Source: Candidatus Omnitrophota bacterium (GTDB lineage Bacteria; Omnitrophota; Gorgyraeia; Gygaellales; Profunditerraquicolaceae). Taken from it: 8,598 bases of DNA. Shown in pieces: positions 1-6,795 of the stretch (positions are counted from its first letter, which is position 1; every line of letters starts with the position of its first letter). The stretch is from contig JAQTTI010000044.1 in NCBI GenBank assembly GCA_028710845.1, positions 1 to 8,598 of the forward strand, in the 5' to 3' direction. Below the pieces are notes generated by a model. That model did not search any database. It was not told the DNA's origin and saw only the letters and a list, made by a program, of their open reading frames with translations. Position numbers and translations under genes: made by a program.

Positions 1-2076
1 CGCATCCTTGATAATTTGTAATAGGCGTTTTAATTCAAAGGTTTCGCAGATTGATGAGCCAAAAAGGGCAGGCAGGCCGTTTAGTGAATCGAACCAATTA
101 GGTTTATTGGCTTCCATTTCGATCCCTATACCAAAGGGGTCAAGAGAAGCGATCTTGTTGGCCGAAAGACAAAGGAGTTTTTCGATTAAGTTGGTATAGT
201 GGATTTCTCCTTCCCCATTTTGCTTTCTTAAAAGATGGGGGTTATGCTGGCGTTTTGCAATCAATTCCTTTTTGGCGGGATCCATGGTAATCGAATGAAG
301 CTGCCTGGGTAAACCGTTGTAGAGGAAGTATCTTTCATGCCTGGGTTTGACTACCTCCGCGTTGTCAAAGTAAGAAAAGACTTTTTTGCCGAAAAATAAT
401 TCATTAAATTTCTCCGGATAAAGCCCAAGGTAGCTTTCGATTAGGTCGAGGTTATAAGTCCAATGGTCGGTCCAAAAACCTTCCCCGTGTTCAGCTTCCT
501 GGATTTTCGAAGCCGAAAGTAGAATAAGGTCTAAAAATTTATCATAATCTGATTTAAGCCTGATCCCGTTTTTTTCGAGATAAAATATAAGTTCTCCGGG
601 TGTAAATGCTTTTTTAAAAAAACATTTTAGCTTATCTAAATCTTGCGTTTTGACATAGGGGGCTAATAACTTTGACAGGTCTAAGGTTTCTTTAAGCAGA
701 AAGCTCTCACCTTTGATTATTAAAGGGTTAAAACCGTCTGTCTGGATCAAATTCATGAAGGAAATAATGTTTTCGTCACGGATTTCGGGGTTAAACCAGA
801 GGTCATTACGGCGGTTTTGGTTGGTATCGCGGTAATTTCCGTTACCTTGCGAATAATGTGTTGTTTGAAGCTGGAAACTGTTATAGTCCCGTTCCAGGTC
901 GCCGTGTTTTCTAGAATAAAGATAGAAAATAACCCCGGATTTAAATATTTCCGGGTAGCCTCCGCGCATGATATTGTCTAGATAAGCCTGTCCGGCATAG
1001 AGGTCAAAAGCCGGCGAACTGCTTTCAGTCAGAATATCATCTTTTAATTCTTTTATTATTTCTGAATTTCGGAGGGATTTATTTTCTATATACCCATACT
1101 TAATGATTTTATTGACCGCTGCATTGAGTGTTTTAGTGTCACGGGCCTGTCCGGATACCGCATAAAAGGTTTTTTCTTCGTTTGGCCTTAACTCAAAATT
1201 TAGAAAGAGAAAAGCGCAGGGGGTTTTGCTTTTAGTCATCTGCCAGGCCGGGATTGAAAATTTTTCTTTGGCTAAAAAATTAAACGGATAAGAGAAATCG
1301 GTTACCTGCCCGAAAACGGCCTGGGGATCGACAACCGGCCGGATTATTTTCGATTGAGCGCCCTGAAAATGAAAACCGAGATAGAAGTTTCCGGCATCGA
1401 TATGGACCACTTCCGGCCTGTCAGAAGGGTCAACGGATAACTTATAAAAAGGGACTTCTTTATCCAGGTTATCGATATTCATCCAGGCTTCGATAGTCCG
1501 GCCCATCTTTTTTAAGAAGAAATCATTTACCCCATAGGGAACTACCTGGGGCAGGCCGTCTAAGACTTCTATTGACCTGGTTTTTTTGGCGGTATTTTCG
1601 ATTGTGACTTTCCGGCTTAATCCGGCAATCGAATCGTCGGGAATAGTAAAATATTCAACCCTGGTTTTAATGGCTAAGGTAAAATTTTCTTCTTCTATTA
1701 CCAGTTTAGCGGAATCTATGCGCATAGAGTTAGTTATCTTATATTTTAAATTTAGGCAGCCGTTATGAAATGGCTCGTAGAATATTGTTTCTTTTTGGGA
1801 TTTGATTTTAATAAATGTACGGAACCCCTGGCTTGATATAAACTGCCAGGATTTATTGGCGGGAAAAAACTCTAAAATTGCCTGGTCCTTGTCTTTGGTC
1901 CCGAAGCTAGCAATACATTGGCCGCGGTTGACGTAGAAGACCCACATCGGAATGCCGTATTTTCCGGCAATTCCCGGAAAGAAGTTGGCGAAAGGCTTGG
2001 CATAGTTATAATTTTCAATAACAAATTCGCCTTGTTTGTTCAGGTAATATTTAGCTTTTGTCTCTTTAATGTTCAT
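1..2076 (-). CDS. Cellobiose phosphorylase-like (GH94-type) carbohydrate phosphorylase, C-terminus cut off by window edge
   Basis: The minus-strand frame is open from the ATG at 2076-2074 to base 1, giving 692 codons with no stop. An in-frame stop lies just upstream (2094-2092), so this is the first possible ATG. I recognise a large family usually annotated as cellobiose phosphorylase and often about 1,000 residues or more, so the C-terminal third is probably missing. Visible blocks are QGNGNYRDTNQNRRND at residues 410-425, then WFNPE; HGEGFWTDHWTYNLDL from residue 530; and NWFDSLNGLPALFGSS around residues 660-675. The Asp in the last block (D663) resembles the general-acid Asp of the GH94 'DWND' motif; that assignment is inference. 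There is no signal peptide, so it should act in the cytoplasm. GH94 enzymes phosphorolyse beta-glucosidic disaccharides or oligosaccharides to sugar-1-phosphate. The actual substrate cannot be read here; beta-1,2-oligoglucan or cellobiose are possibilities. No Shine-Dalgarno is visible before the start. It is divergent from the gat operon, with its own promoter. Confidence 0.75.
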   Translation of the reverse strand, partial: MNIKETKAKYYLNKQGEFVIENYNYAKPFANFFPGIAGKYGIPMWVFYVNRGQCIASFGTKDKDQAILEFFPANKSWQFISSQGFRTFIKIKSQKETIFYEPFHNGCLNLKYKITNSMRIDSAKLVIEEENFTLAIKTRVEYFTIPDDSIAGLSRKVTIENTAKKTRSIEVLDGLPQVVPYGVNDFFLKKMGRTIEAWMNIDNLDKEVPFYKLSVDPSDRPEVVHIDAGNFYLGFHFQGAQSKIIRPVVDPQAVFGQVTDFSYPFNFLAKEKFSIPAWQMTKSKTPCAFLFLNFELRPNEEKTFYAVSGQARDTKTLNAAVNKIIKYGYIENKSLRNSEIIKELKDDILTESSSPAFDLYAGQAYLDNIMRGGYPEIFKSGVIFYLYSRKHGDLERDYNSFQLQTTHYSQGNGNYRDTNQNRRNDLWFNPEIRDENIISFMNLIQTDGFNPLIIKGESFLLKETLDLSKLLAPYVKTQDLDKLKCFFKKAFTPGELIFYLEKNGIRLKSDYDKFLDLILLSASKIQEAEHGEGFWTDHWTYNLDLIESYLGLYPEKFNELFFGKKVFSYFDNAEVVKPRHERYFLYNGLPRQLHSITMDPAKKELIAKRQHNPHLLRKQNGEGEIHYTNLIEKLLCLSANKIASLDPFGIGIEMEANKPNWFDSLNGLPALFGSSICETFELKRLLQIIKDA

Positions 2077-2103
2077 ATTTAGTGATTTAAGTTAATTAGT
2101 AGT

Positions 2104-2131
2104 ATTGTACCTATTTTCCTGCTTTTGTCAA
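2104..2131 (-). promoter_or_regulatory. Sigma70-type promoter for the leftward phosphorylase gene
   Basis: Read on the minus strand, a perfect -35 TTGACA (2131-2126) is followed by 16 bases and a -10 TACAAT (2109-2104, five of six consensus bases). The predicted transcription start is near 2097, leaving a leader of only about 20 bases before the ATG at 2076. That leader is AT-rich and has no Shine-Dalgarno-like purine run. The site is well placed for the phosphorylase gene and faces away from gatC. Confidence 0.72.
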
Positions 2132-2145
2132 TCTCATCAATTCAA

Positions 2146-2162
2146 CGATAATGATATTATCG
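2146..2162. promoter_or_regulatory. Perfect 17-bp dyad, candidate operator upstream of the phosphorylase promoter
   Basis: CGATAAT-GAT-ATTATCG is a perfect inverted repeat with 7-bp arms and a 3-base centre. It ends 15 bp upstream of the -35 of the leftward promoter, a position used by activators or by regulators shared between divergent promoters. The last two bases overlap the start of the GC-rich island. No regulator gene is in the window and no other copy was noticed, so a regulatory role is inference. A dyad of this size could also occur by chance. Confidence 0.3.
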
Positions 2163-2301
2163 CGGGAGGCTTGGCTTGGATTCGAGCAGGGCGTTTAGGC
2201 CCTAGCGGGCAAGGTTGCCCAGCTATCAACGAAGTCCGGCAGAGCGAGGCCGAAACCCGAGCAAGCGTCCCGGCGAGAATCAAGACAAGCCAGGACCCGG
2301 G
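2161..2301. other. GC-rich structured intergenic island (possible dispersed palindromic element or structured RNA)
   Basis: This 140-base block is about 64% G+C, while the 60 bases on either side are about 28% and 22%. Its ends form an imperfect inverted repeat: GGCTTGGCTTGGATTC (2168-2183) pairs with GAATCAAGACAAGCC (2277-2291), apart from one mismatched dinucleotide and one bulged base. Inside are two strong hairpins. One is AGGGC/GCCCT (2188-2192 and 2199-2203). The other is TAGCGGGCA-AGGT-TGCCC-A-GCTA (2203-2225), nine base pairs with a single bulged A. The short direct repeat TTAT flanks the block (2157-2160 and 2302-2305), which could be a target-site duplication or chance. There is no T-run for a terminator and no convincing coding sequence. 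It matches no RNA family I can name. Alternatives are a MITE/REP-like repeat, a small RNA gene, or a relic of an inserted element. Confidence 0.5.
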
Positions 2302-2319
2302 TTATTTCATGCTGTGATG

Positions 2320-2366
2320 TTGACTTTTAGATTAAAGAATGTTAATATAATAAAAAATTGGAGGGG
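2320..2366 (+). promoter_or_regulatory. Probable promoter and ribosome-binding site of the gatCAB operon
   Basis: A -35-like TTGACT (2320-2325) is followed after 17 bases by TAATAT (2343-2348). An overlapping perfect TATAAT sits at 2346-2351, but its 20-base spacing from the same -35 is long. Either would start transcription around 2355-2358. A strong Shine-Dalgarno GGAGGGG (2360-2366) follows just before the ATG at 2369, giving a very short leader. There is no room for a T-box or riboswitch in this leader. This is the only plausible promoter seen for the six rightward genes. Confidence 0.5.
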
Positions 2367-2368
2367 TA

Positions 2369-2656
2369 ATGGCTATAGATAATGAAACCATCAAACATGT
2401 CGCTCATTTAGCGCGTATCGAGTTGCAGCAAAATGAGTTAGAAAAACTGTCAAACCAACTGCATGACATAATCGGTTTTATTGATAGAATAAGCAAACTT
2501 GACGTAGAGAATATCGCGCCGGCAAGCCACATTTTACCCATAAGCAACGTGCTTCGCGAAGATAATCCGCAGGTTTCATTAACTCCGGAAAAAGCGCTCG
2601 AAAACGCCCCCGACAAAAAGGGAAATTTCTTCAGTGTACCAAAAATAATCGAATAA
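2369..2656 (+). CDS. gatC: Asp-tRNA(Asn)/Glu-tRNA(Gln) amidotransferase subunit C
   Basis: At 95 residues this is the usual GatC length. It is the small helical subunit that wraps GatA and GatB and stabilises the heterotrimer. Family hallmarks are visible: the N-terminal VAHLARIEL (residues 11-19), a central helix with IIGFIDRISKLD, the segment around APASHILPISNVLREDNP, and the C-terminal NFFSVPKIIE tail that typically ends in a V-P-K/R-V-I/L pattern. The ATG start is well supported by the strong GGAGGGG site just upstream. It is the first gene of the operon; gatA begins one base after its stop codon, consistent with translational coupling and equal subunit production. It acts in the cytoplasm. 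Confidence 0.95.
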   Translation: MAIDNETIKHVAHLARIELQQNELEKLSNQLHDIIGFIDRISKLDVENIAPASHILPISNVLREDNPQVSLTPEKALENAPDKKGNFFSVPKIIE

Positions 2657-2657
2657 T

Positions 2658-4097
2658 ATGGAATTAAACCAATTAACTGCTCACCAATTGTTAGACAAAA
2701 TTAAAGACGGCTCAATAACTTCCCAGGCAATCTTTGACTCGCTCTATCAACGGGTAAATAAAATTGATGACAAGGTCAATGCTTATGTCAGGCGGGGTAA
2801 TTTAGAAAGAACCGGTAAAGAATCAGGTAGTAAATCCGAGCTTTTGGGTTTACCGGTTACAATAAAAGATAATATCTGCACAGAGGGTTTAAATACTGAA
2901 TGCTGTTCAAAAATACTTCAAGGTTTCCGCCCGCCGTATGATGCGACAGTAATCAATAATTTAAAAAGATCCGGCGCCGGGATATTTGAACTTAAGGCAA
3001 ATATGGATGAATTTGCCTTTGGTTCTTCTACTGAAAATTCATATTTTGGCTCGACCCACAATCCCTGGAATTTAGATTGTGTGCCCGGAGGGTCTTCAGG
3101 CGGGTCTGCTGCGGCTGTAGCGGCGGATGAAGCTATTTGGGCCTTAGGCTCGGATACCGGAGGTTCGATCCGCCAGCCGGCATCTTTTTGCGGCGTGGTC
3201 GGATTAAAACCCACTTACGGCAGGGTTTCTCGTTTCGGGCTGATTGCATTTGCTTCAAGCCTTGATCAGATCGGACCGATAACTAAGGATGTCGAGGATG
3301 CAGCCATTTTAACCCGGATTATCGCAGGATATGATCCTAACGACTCTACTTCAGTTAATCAAAGTGTGCCTGATTATACTAAAAGCCTGACTAACGATAT
3401 CAAGGGTTTAAAAATAGCTATACCAAAAGAATATTTTGTCGAAGGAATGGATCCGGAGGTCAAAGCTGTTGTAGACGAAGCCGTTAATAAGCTGAAAGGA
3501 TTGGGCGCGGTTATTAAACAGGTAACTTTAGCCCATACAGAATATGCGGTTCCTGTCTATTATATAATTGCAACCGCCGAAGCCAGTTCAAACCTGGCCA
3601 GATTTGATGGAGTGCAATATGGCTACCGGGCTAAATCTGATAATTTGATCGAAATGTATAAAAAAACCCGGGCTGAAGGGTTTGGCGAAGAAGCTAAGCG
3701 CAGGATCATGCTGGGGACCTTTGCTTTATCCCACGGTTATTATGATGCATATTATCTGCGGGCGTTAAAGGTCCGGACACTGATCAAGCAGGATTTTGAT
3801 AAAGTATTCAGCGAATTTGATTGTATTGTCGCCCCAACTTCACCCAGCGCTGCATTTAAAATCGGAGAAAGGACAAGTGATCCTTTAAAGATGTATCTTT
3901 CCGATATCTATACTATTTCGGTGAATCTGGCCGGGATCCCGGCTATGTCTATACCTTGCGGTTTCACTAAAAATAAGCTTCCTGTGGGTTTGCAAATTAT
4001 GGCAGGCGCCTTCAATGAAGAAACGATTTTTAAGGTCGGCCACACATACGAACAAAATACTGACTGGCACAAGTTGAAACCGGTTATCAGGCTATAG
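2658..4097 (+). CDS. gatA: Asp-tRNA(Asn)/Glu-tRNA(Gln) amidotransferase subunit A (amidase)
   Basis: This 479-residue protein is full length for GatA. It is the amidase-signature subunit that hydrolyses glutamine to release ammonia for GatB. The Ser-cisSer-Lys catalytic triad is intact: K70 in VTIKDN, S146 in the GGSSGGS glycine-serine loop (residues 144-150), and S170 in GSDTGGSIRQP. The spacing fits that known for GatA (about 76 and 24 residues). The C-terminal NLAGIPAMSIPCGF and LPVGLQIM blocks are also typical. The ATG lies one base after the gatC stop and has no Shine-Dalgarno, so translation probably depends on coupling. In bacteria lacking GlnRS and/or AsnRS the complex converts Glu-tRNA(Gln) and/or Asp-tRNA(Asn); which applies here cannot be told from this window. 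Confidence 0.97.
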   Translation: MELNQLTAHQLLDKIKDGSITSQAIFDSLYQRVNKIDDKVNAYVRRGNLERTGKESGSKSELLGLPVTIKDNICTEGLNTECCSKILQGFRPPYDATVINNLKRSGAGIFELKANMDEFAFGSSTENSYFGSTHNPWNLDCVPGGSSGGSAAAVAADEAIWALGSDTGGSIRQPASFCGVVGLKPTYGRVSRFGLIAFASSLDQIGPITKDVEDAAILTRIIAGYDPNDSTSVNQSVPDYTKSLTNDIKGLKIAIPKEYFVEGMDPEVKAVVDEAVNKLKGLGAVIKQVTLAHTEYAVPVYYIIATAEASSNLARFDGVQYGYRAKSDNLIEMYKKTRAEGFGEEAKRRIMLGTFALSHGYYDAYYLRALKVRTLIKQDFDKVFSEFDCIVAPTSPSAAFKIGERTSDPLKMYLSDIYTISVNLAGIPAMSIPCGFTKNKLPVGLQIMAGAFNEETIFKVGHTYEQNTDWHKLKPVIRL

Positions 4098-4115
4098 TTG
4101 ATCGACAATAATTAT

Positions 4116-5549
4116 ATGAGATATCAAACAGTTATCGGGCTAGAAGTTCATTTGCAGTTAAGCACAAGGACGAAGGCGTTTTGCGGATGCGCTATCGACT
4201 TTGGCCAGGCGCCTAATTCCTGCGTTTGTCCTATATGCTTAGGGCTGCCGGGAACGCTTCCTGTGTATAATAAAGAGGCGCTGAACTCGGCGATTAAAGT
4301 AGCCTTGGCTTTTAATTGCCAGATCCAAGAGCATACGAAATTCGACCGCAAAAATTATTTTTACCCGGACTTGCCGAAAAACTACCAGATTTCTCAATTT
4401 GATCTGCCATTATCACGCAACGGCCATATGTATATTTATACAGAAAATAAACCAAAGCGCATCGGGATCACCCGGATACACTTGGAAGAAGATGCTGGTA
4501 AACTGGTTCATGAAGAAGCTAATAGCCTGGTTGATTTCAACCGGACAGGCATACCTTTAATTGAAATTGTCAGCGAGCCTGATTTAAACAGCCCGCAGGA
4601 AGCTTTTGATTATTTGACCGGGTTAAAAAGCATAATTGAATATCTGGATGTATCGGATTGCGATATGGAGAAAGGTTCCCTGCGTTGTGACGCTAATATA
4701 TCGCTGCGCCCCGAAGGTTCGTCGCAACTTGGCGTTAAAACCGAATTAAAGAATATGAACTCTTTTAAAGGTGTTAAGGACGCGTTGCAGTTTGAAGTAG
4801 AACGCCAGGCTGAACTGCTTTTGAGTAATCAGCAACTGGTCCAGGAGACAAGGCTTTGGGATGCTGAAAAAGGCCGGACTGTTTCAATGCGCAGCAAAGA
4901 AGGGGCAAAGGATTACCGTTATTTTCCCGATCCCGATTTAACTCTTTTTAACATTAATAAAGCTTTTGTCGAAGAAATAAGGGGCAGGCTGCCCGAGCTG
5001 CCTTTAGATAAAATGCACCGGTTTATGAAGGATTATTCATTGTCTGAATACGACGCCAAAATTCTGGTTAGTTCCAAAAAGGACTCGCAATTCGCAGAGG
5101 AATGCATCAAGATTTACTCTGAGAAAGATAAAAAACCTTTAGTCAATTGGCTGATCGGCCCTTTATTACAGGAGGCTAAGGTTAGGAAAGCCGGAATTTC
5201 CGAATTAAATATAGAAAAGAAAGAGTTAGTGAATTTGGTTGGTTTTGTTCAAAGGCAGGAGATATCCGGTTTATCGGCTAAAACGGTCTTAAGCCAAATG
5301 ATCGATACGGGTAAATCGGCAGAACTATTGATTAAAGAAGGTAATTTGTTGCAGGTTTCTGACCTTGATGATTTAAATAAAATTATCGAAAGCGTTATCG
5401 CTCTAAATGCAAAATCCGTAGATGACTTTAAGGCGGGAAAATCAAATGCGCTGATGTTTTTAGTCGGCCAGGTTATGAAAAAAAGCTCAGGTAAAGCAAA
5501 TCCAAAAATTGCAGGAGATTTATTGAGGCGGAGGTTAAGCAATGCGTAA
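4116..5549 (+). CDS. gatB: Asp-tRNA(Asn)/Glu-tRNA(Gln) amidotransferase subunit B
   Basis: GatB binds the mischarged tRNA, phosphorylates its side-chain carboxylate with ATP and transfers ammonia from GatA. I place the start at the ATG at 4116 (477 residues) because family members begin with a short segment before VIGLEVHLQL. A TTG at 4098, directly after the gatA stop, would add six residues (483 in all). Neither start has a clear Shine-Dalgarno. Visible features are the IGLEVHLQ kinase-site block (E10, H12), a zinc-type cysteine cluster (C23, C25, C38, C41), KNYFYPDLPKNYQISQ, HLEEDAGK, and KDYRYFPDPDL. The C-terminal roughly 150 residues form the helical YqeY-like tRNA-binding domain. The 3' end overlaps the next gene by eight bases. 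No damage is seen. Confidence 0.96.
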   Translation: MRYQTVIGLEVHLQLSTRTKAFCGCAIDFGQAPNSCVCPICLGLPGTLPVYNKEALNSAIKVALAFNCQIQEHTKFDRKNYFYPDLPKNYQISQFDLPLSRNGHMYIYTENKPKRIGITRIHLEEDAGKLVHEEANSLVDFNRTGIPLIEIVSEPDLNSPQEAFDYLTGLKSIIEYLDVSDCDMEKGSLRCDANISLRPEGSSQLGVKTELKNMNSFKGVKDALQFEVERQAELLLSNQQLVQETRLWDAEKGRTVSMRSKEGAKDYRYFPDPDLTLFNINKAFVEEIRGRLPELPLDKMHRFMKDYSLSEYDAKILVSSKKDSQFAEECIKIYSEKDKKPLVNWLIGPLLQEAKVRKAGISELNIEKKELVNLVGFVQRQEISGLSAKTVLSQMIDTGKSAELLIKEGNLLQVSDLDDLNKIIESVIALNAKSVDDFKAGKSNALMFLVGQVMKKSSGKANPKIAGDLLRRRLSNA

Positions 5550-6786
5550 AAATATATTTATCGCTTTTTTACTTATTATAATTCTGTCTTTAGGTTTAAG
5601 GCTCGGTTTTACGGAAAATAAAAATAAGAGCAATGACCAGCTATATAAGCTGGTCGAGCTTTTTAGCGATACTTTGGCTGTCATTCAGAAAGAATACGTA
5701 GATGAAACAAAAATCAAAGATTTGATCTATGGTTCGCTCAAAGGCATGCTTTCATCGCTTGATCCGCACAGCCAGTTTATGGATCCGGATACTTACAATG
5801 AGTTAAAGGTGGATACGCAAGGAAAGTTTGGCGGAATCGGGATCGAAATTACGCTCAAAAACGGGATTCTAACCGTCATTACGCCCATTGAAGACACTCC
5901 GGCCTGGAAAGCAGGAATAAAAGCCAATGATAGCATAGTAAAGATCAATGACGAATTGACCCGTGATATGACTCTTACTGATGCTGTTAAAAGGCTGCGC
6001 GGTAAACCTCTGGATCCGGTAAATATCACGGTTTTACGGGAGAATGAAAATAAGCTTCTAGAATTTAAGATTGTCAGGGATATAATCAAAATAAAAGATA
6101 TAAAATATGCGATGATTCTGGAAAGCGGAGTAGGCTATATCCGCCTTACCGAATTTCGGGAAAATTCGACGCAGGAATTAAATAATGCCTTGAGCAATCT
6201 TTCTAAGCAGGGGGTAAAGGCTTTAATAATTGACTTAAGAAATAACCCCGGAGGCCTGCTTGATGAAGCCGTAAAGGTAACCAGCAGGTTTCTTGAGCGC
6301 AATAAACTTGTGGCCTACACCGAAGGAAGGCAGAAAGATAAGGAGCTAAAATTTTATGCTGATTCAAGAAATCCGATACTTGACATGCCTTTGGCAGTAT
6401 TAATAAATGAAGGGTCTGCCAGCGGCAGCGAGATTGTGGCTGGTGCCTTGCAGGATTACAAGCGGGCGATAATAATCGGGACAAAATCTTTTGGCAAAGG
6501 TTCTGTACAAACGGTAATTCCTTTAAGCGACGGTTCGGCGTTGCGTCTTACCACCAGCCATTATTTTACTCCTTCCGGAAAAATTATCCATGGAAAAGGA
6601 GTTGTTCCTGATATCGAGGTTATTCTAAAAGAAAGGGATGAAAAAGAAAATGAGTCCGAAGAAAAAAAGTCCATCCCCAAACCGGAAAAAGAAAGTTTTG
6701 ATTATAAAGAAGACGAACAGGTTGTCCGCGCTTTAAACGTCCTGGAAGCAATTATATTTTATAAGCAAAGCGATAAGATTCGATAG
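5542..6786 (+). CDS. ctpA: C-terminal processing protease, S41 family, with PDZ domain
   Basis: This 414-residue protein has the order expected for carboxyl-terminal processing proteases. Residues 1-22 are a hydrophobic signal peptide or anchor after MRKN. A helical N-terminal region contains YVDE and SSLDPHSQFM. A PDZ domain (about 95-165) begins at GKFGGIGIEI. The S41 core contains RNNPGG (to G238). The catalytic Ser-Lys pair is intact: S294 in GSASGSE and K319 in FGKGSVQ, with Q323 four residues on, matching the spacing known for CtpB-type enzymes. It should act in the periplasm or extracytoplasmic space, trimming or degrading envelope proteins; in other bacteria such enzymes act on murein hydrolases. 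A charged Lys/Glu-rich stretch (about residues 366-400) precedes the end. GGAGGT at 5530-5535 inside gatB, six bases before the ATG, supports the start. The symbol is given for the family; the exact CtpA/B paralogue is not resolved. Confidence 0.93.
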   Translation: MRKNIFIAFLLIIILSLGLRLGFTENKNKSNDQLYKLVELFSDTLAVIQKEYVDETKIKDLIYGSLKGMLSSLDPHSQFMDPDTYNELKVDTQGKFGGIGIEITLKNGILTVITPIEDTPAWKAGIKANDSIVKINDELTRDMTLTDAVKRLRGKPLDPVNITVLRENENKLLEFKIVRDIIKIKDIKYAMILESGVGYIRLTEFRENSTQELNNALSNLSKQGVKALIIDLRNNPGGLLDEAVKVTSRFLERNKLVAYTEGRQKDKELKFYADSRNPILDMPLAVLINEGSASGSEIVAGALQDYKRAIIIGTKSFGKGSVQTVIPLSDGSALRLTTSHYFTPSGKIIHGKGVVPDIEVILKERDEKENESEEKKSIPKPEKESFDYKEDEQVVRALNVLEAIIFYKQSDKIR

Positions 6787-6795
6787 AAATAATTT

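Noticed and set aside
8..199. A 63-residue plus-strand open frame
   Set aside because: It lies antisense within the 692-codon phosphorylase frame and shows no domain; it is a shadow frame. The same applies to the frame at 1586-1768.
2161..2301. Interpretation of the GC-rich island as SRP RNA, tmRNA, RNase P RNA or a known riboswitch
   Set aside because: None of the diagnostic conserved cores of those RNAs could be found on either strand, and the size or arrangement does not fit.
2105..2317. A 70-residue plus-strand open frame crossing the GC-rich island
   Set aside because: It starts inside the leftward promoter with a TTG, has no ribosome-binding site, recognisable domain or compositional sign of coding, and is explained by low stop frequency in GC-rich DNA.
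2918..3214. A 98-residue minus-strand open frame within gatA
   Set aside because: It is antisense to the catalytic core of GatA. Similar shadows at 5249-5542, 5793-6089 and 6203-6484 were rejected for the same reason.
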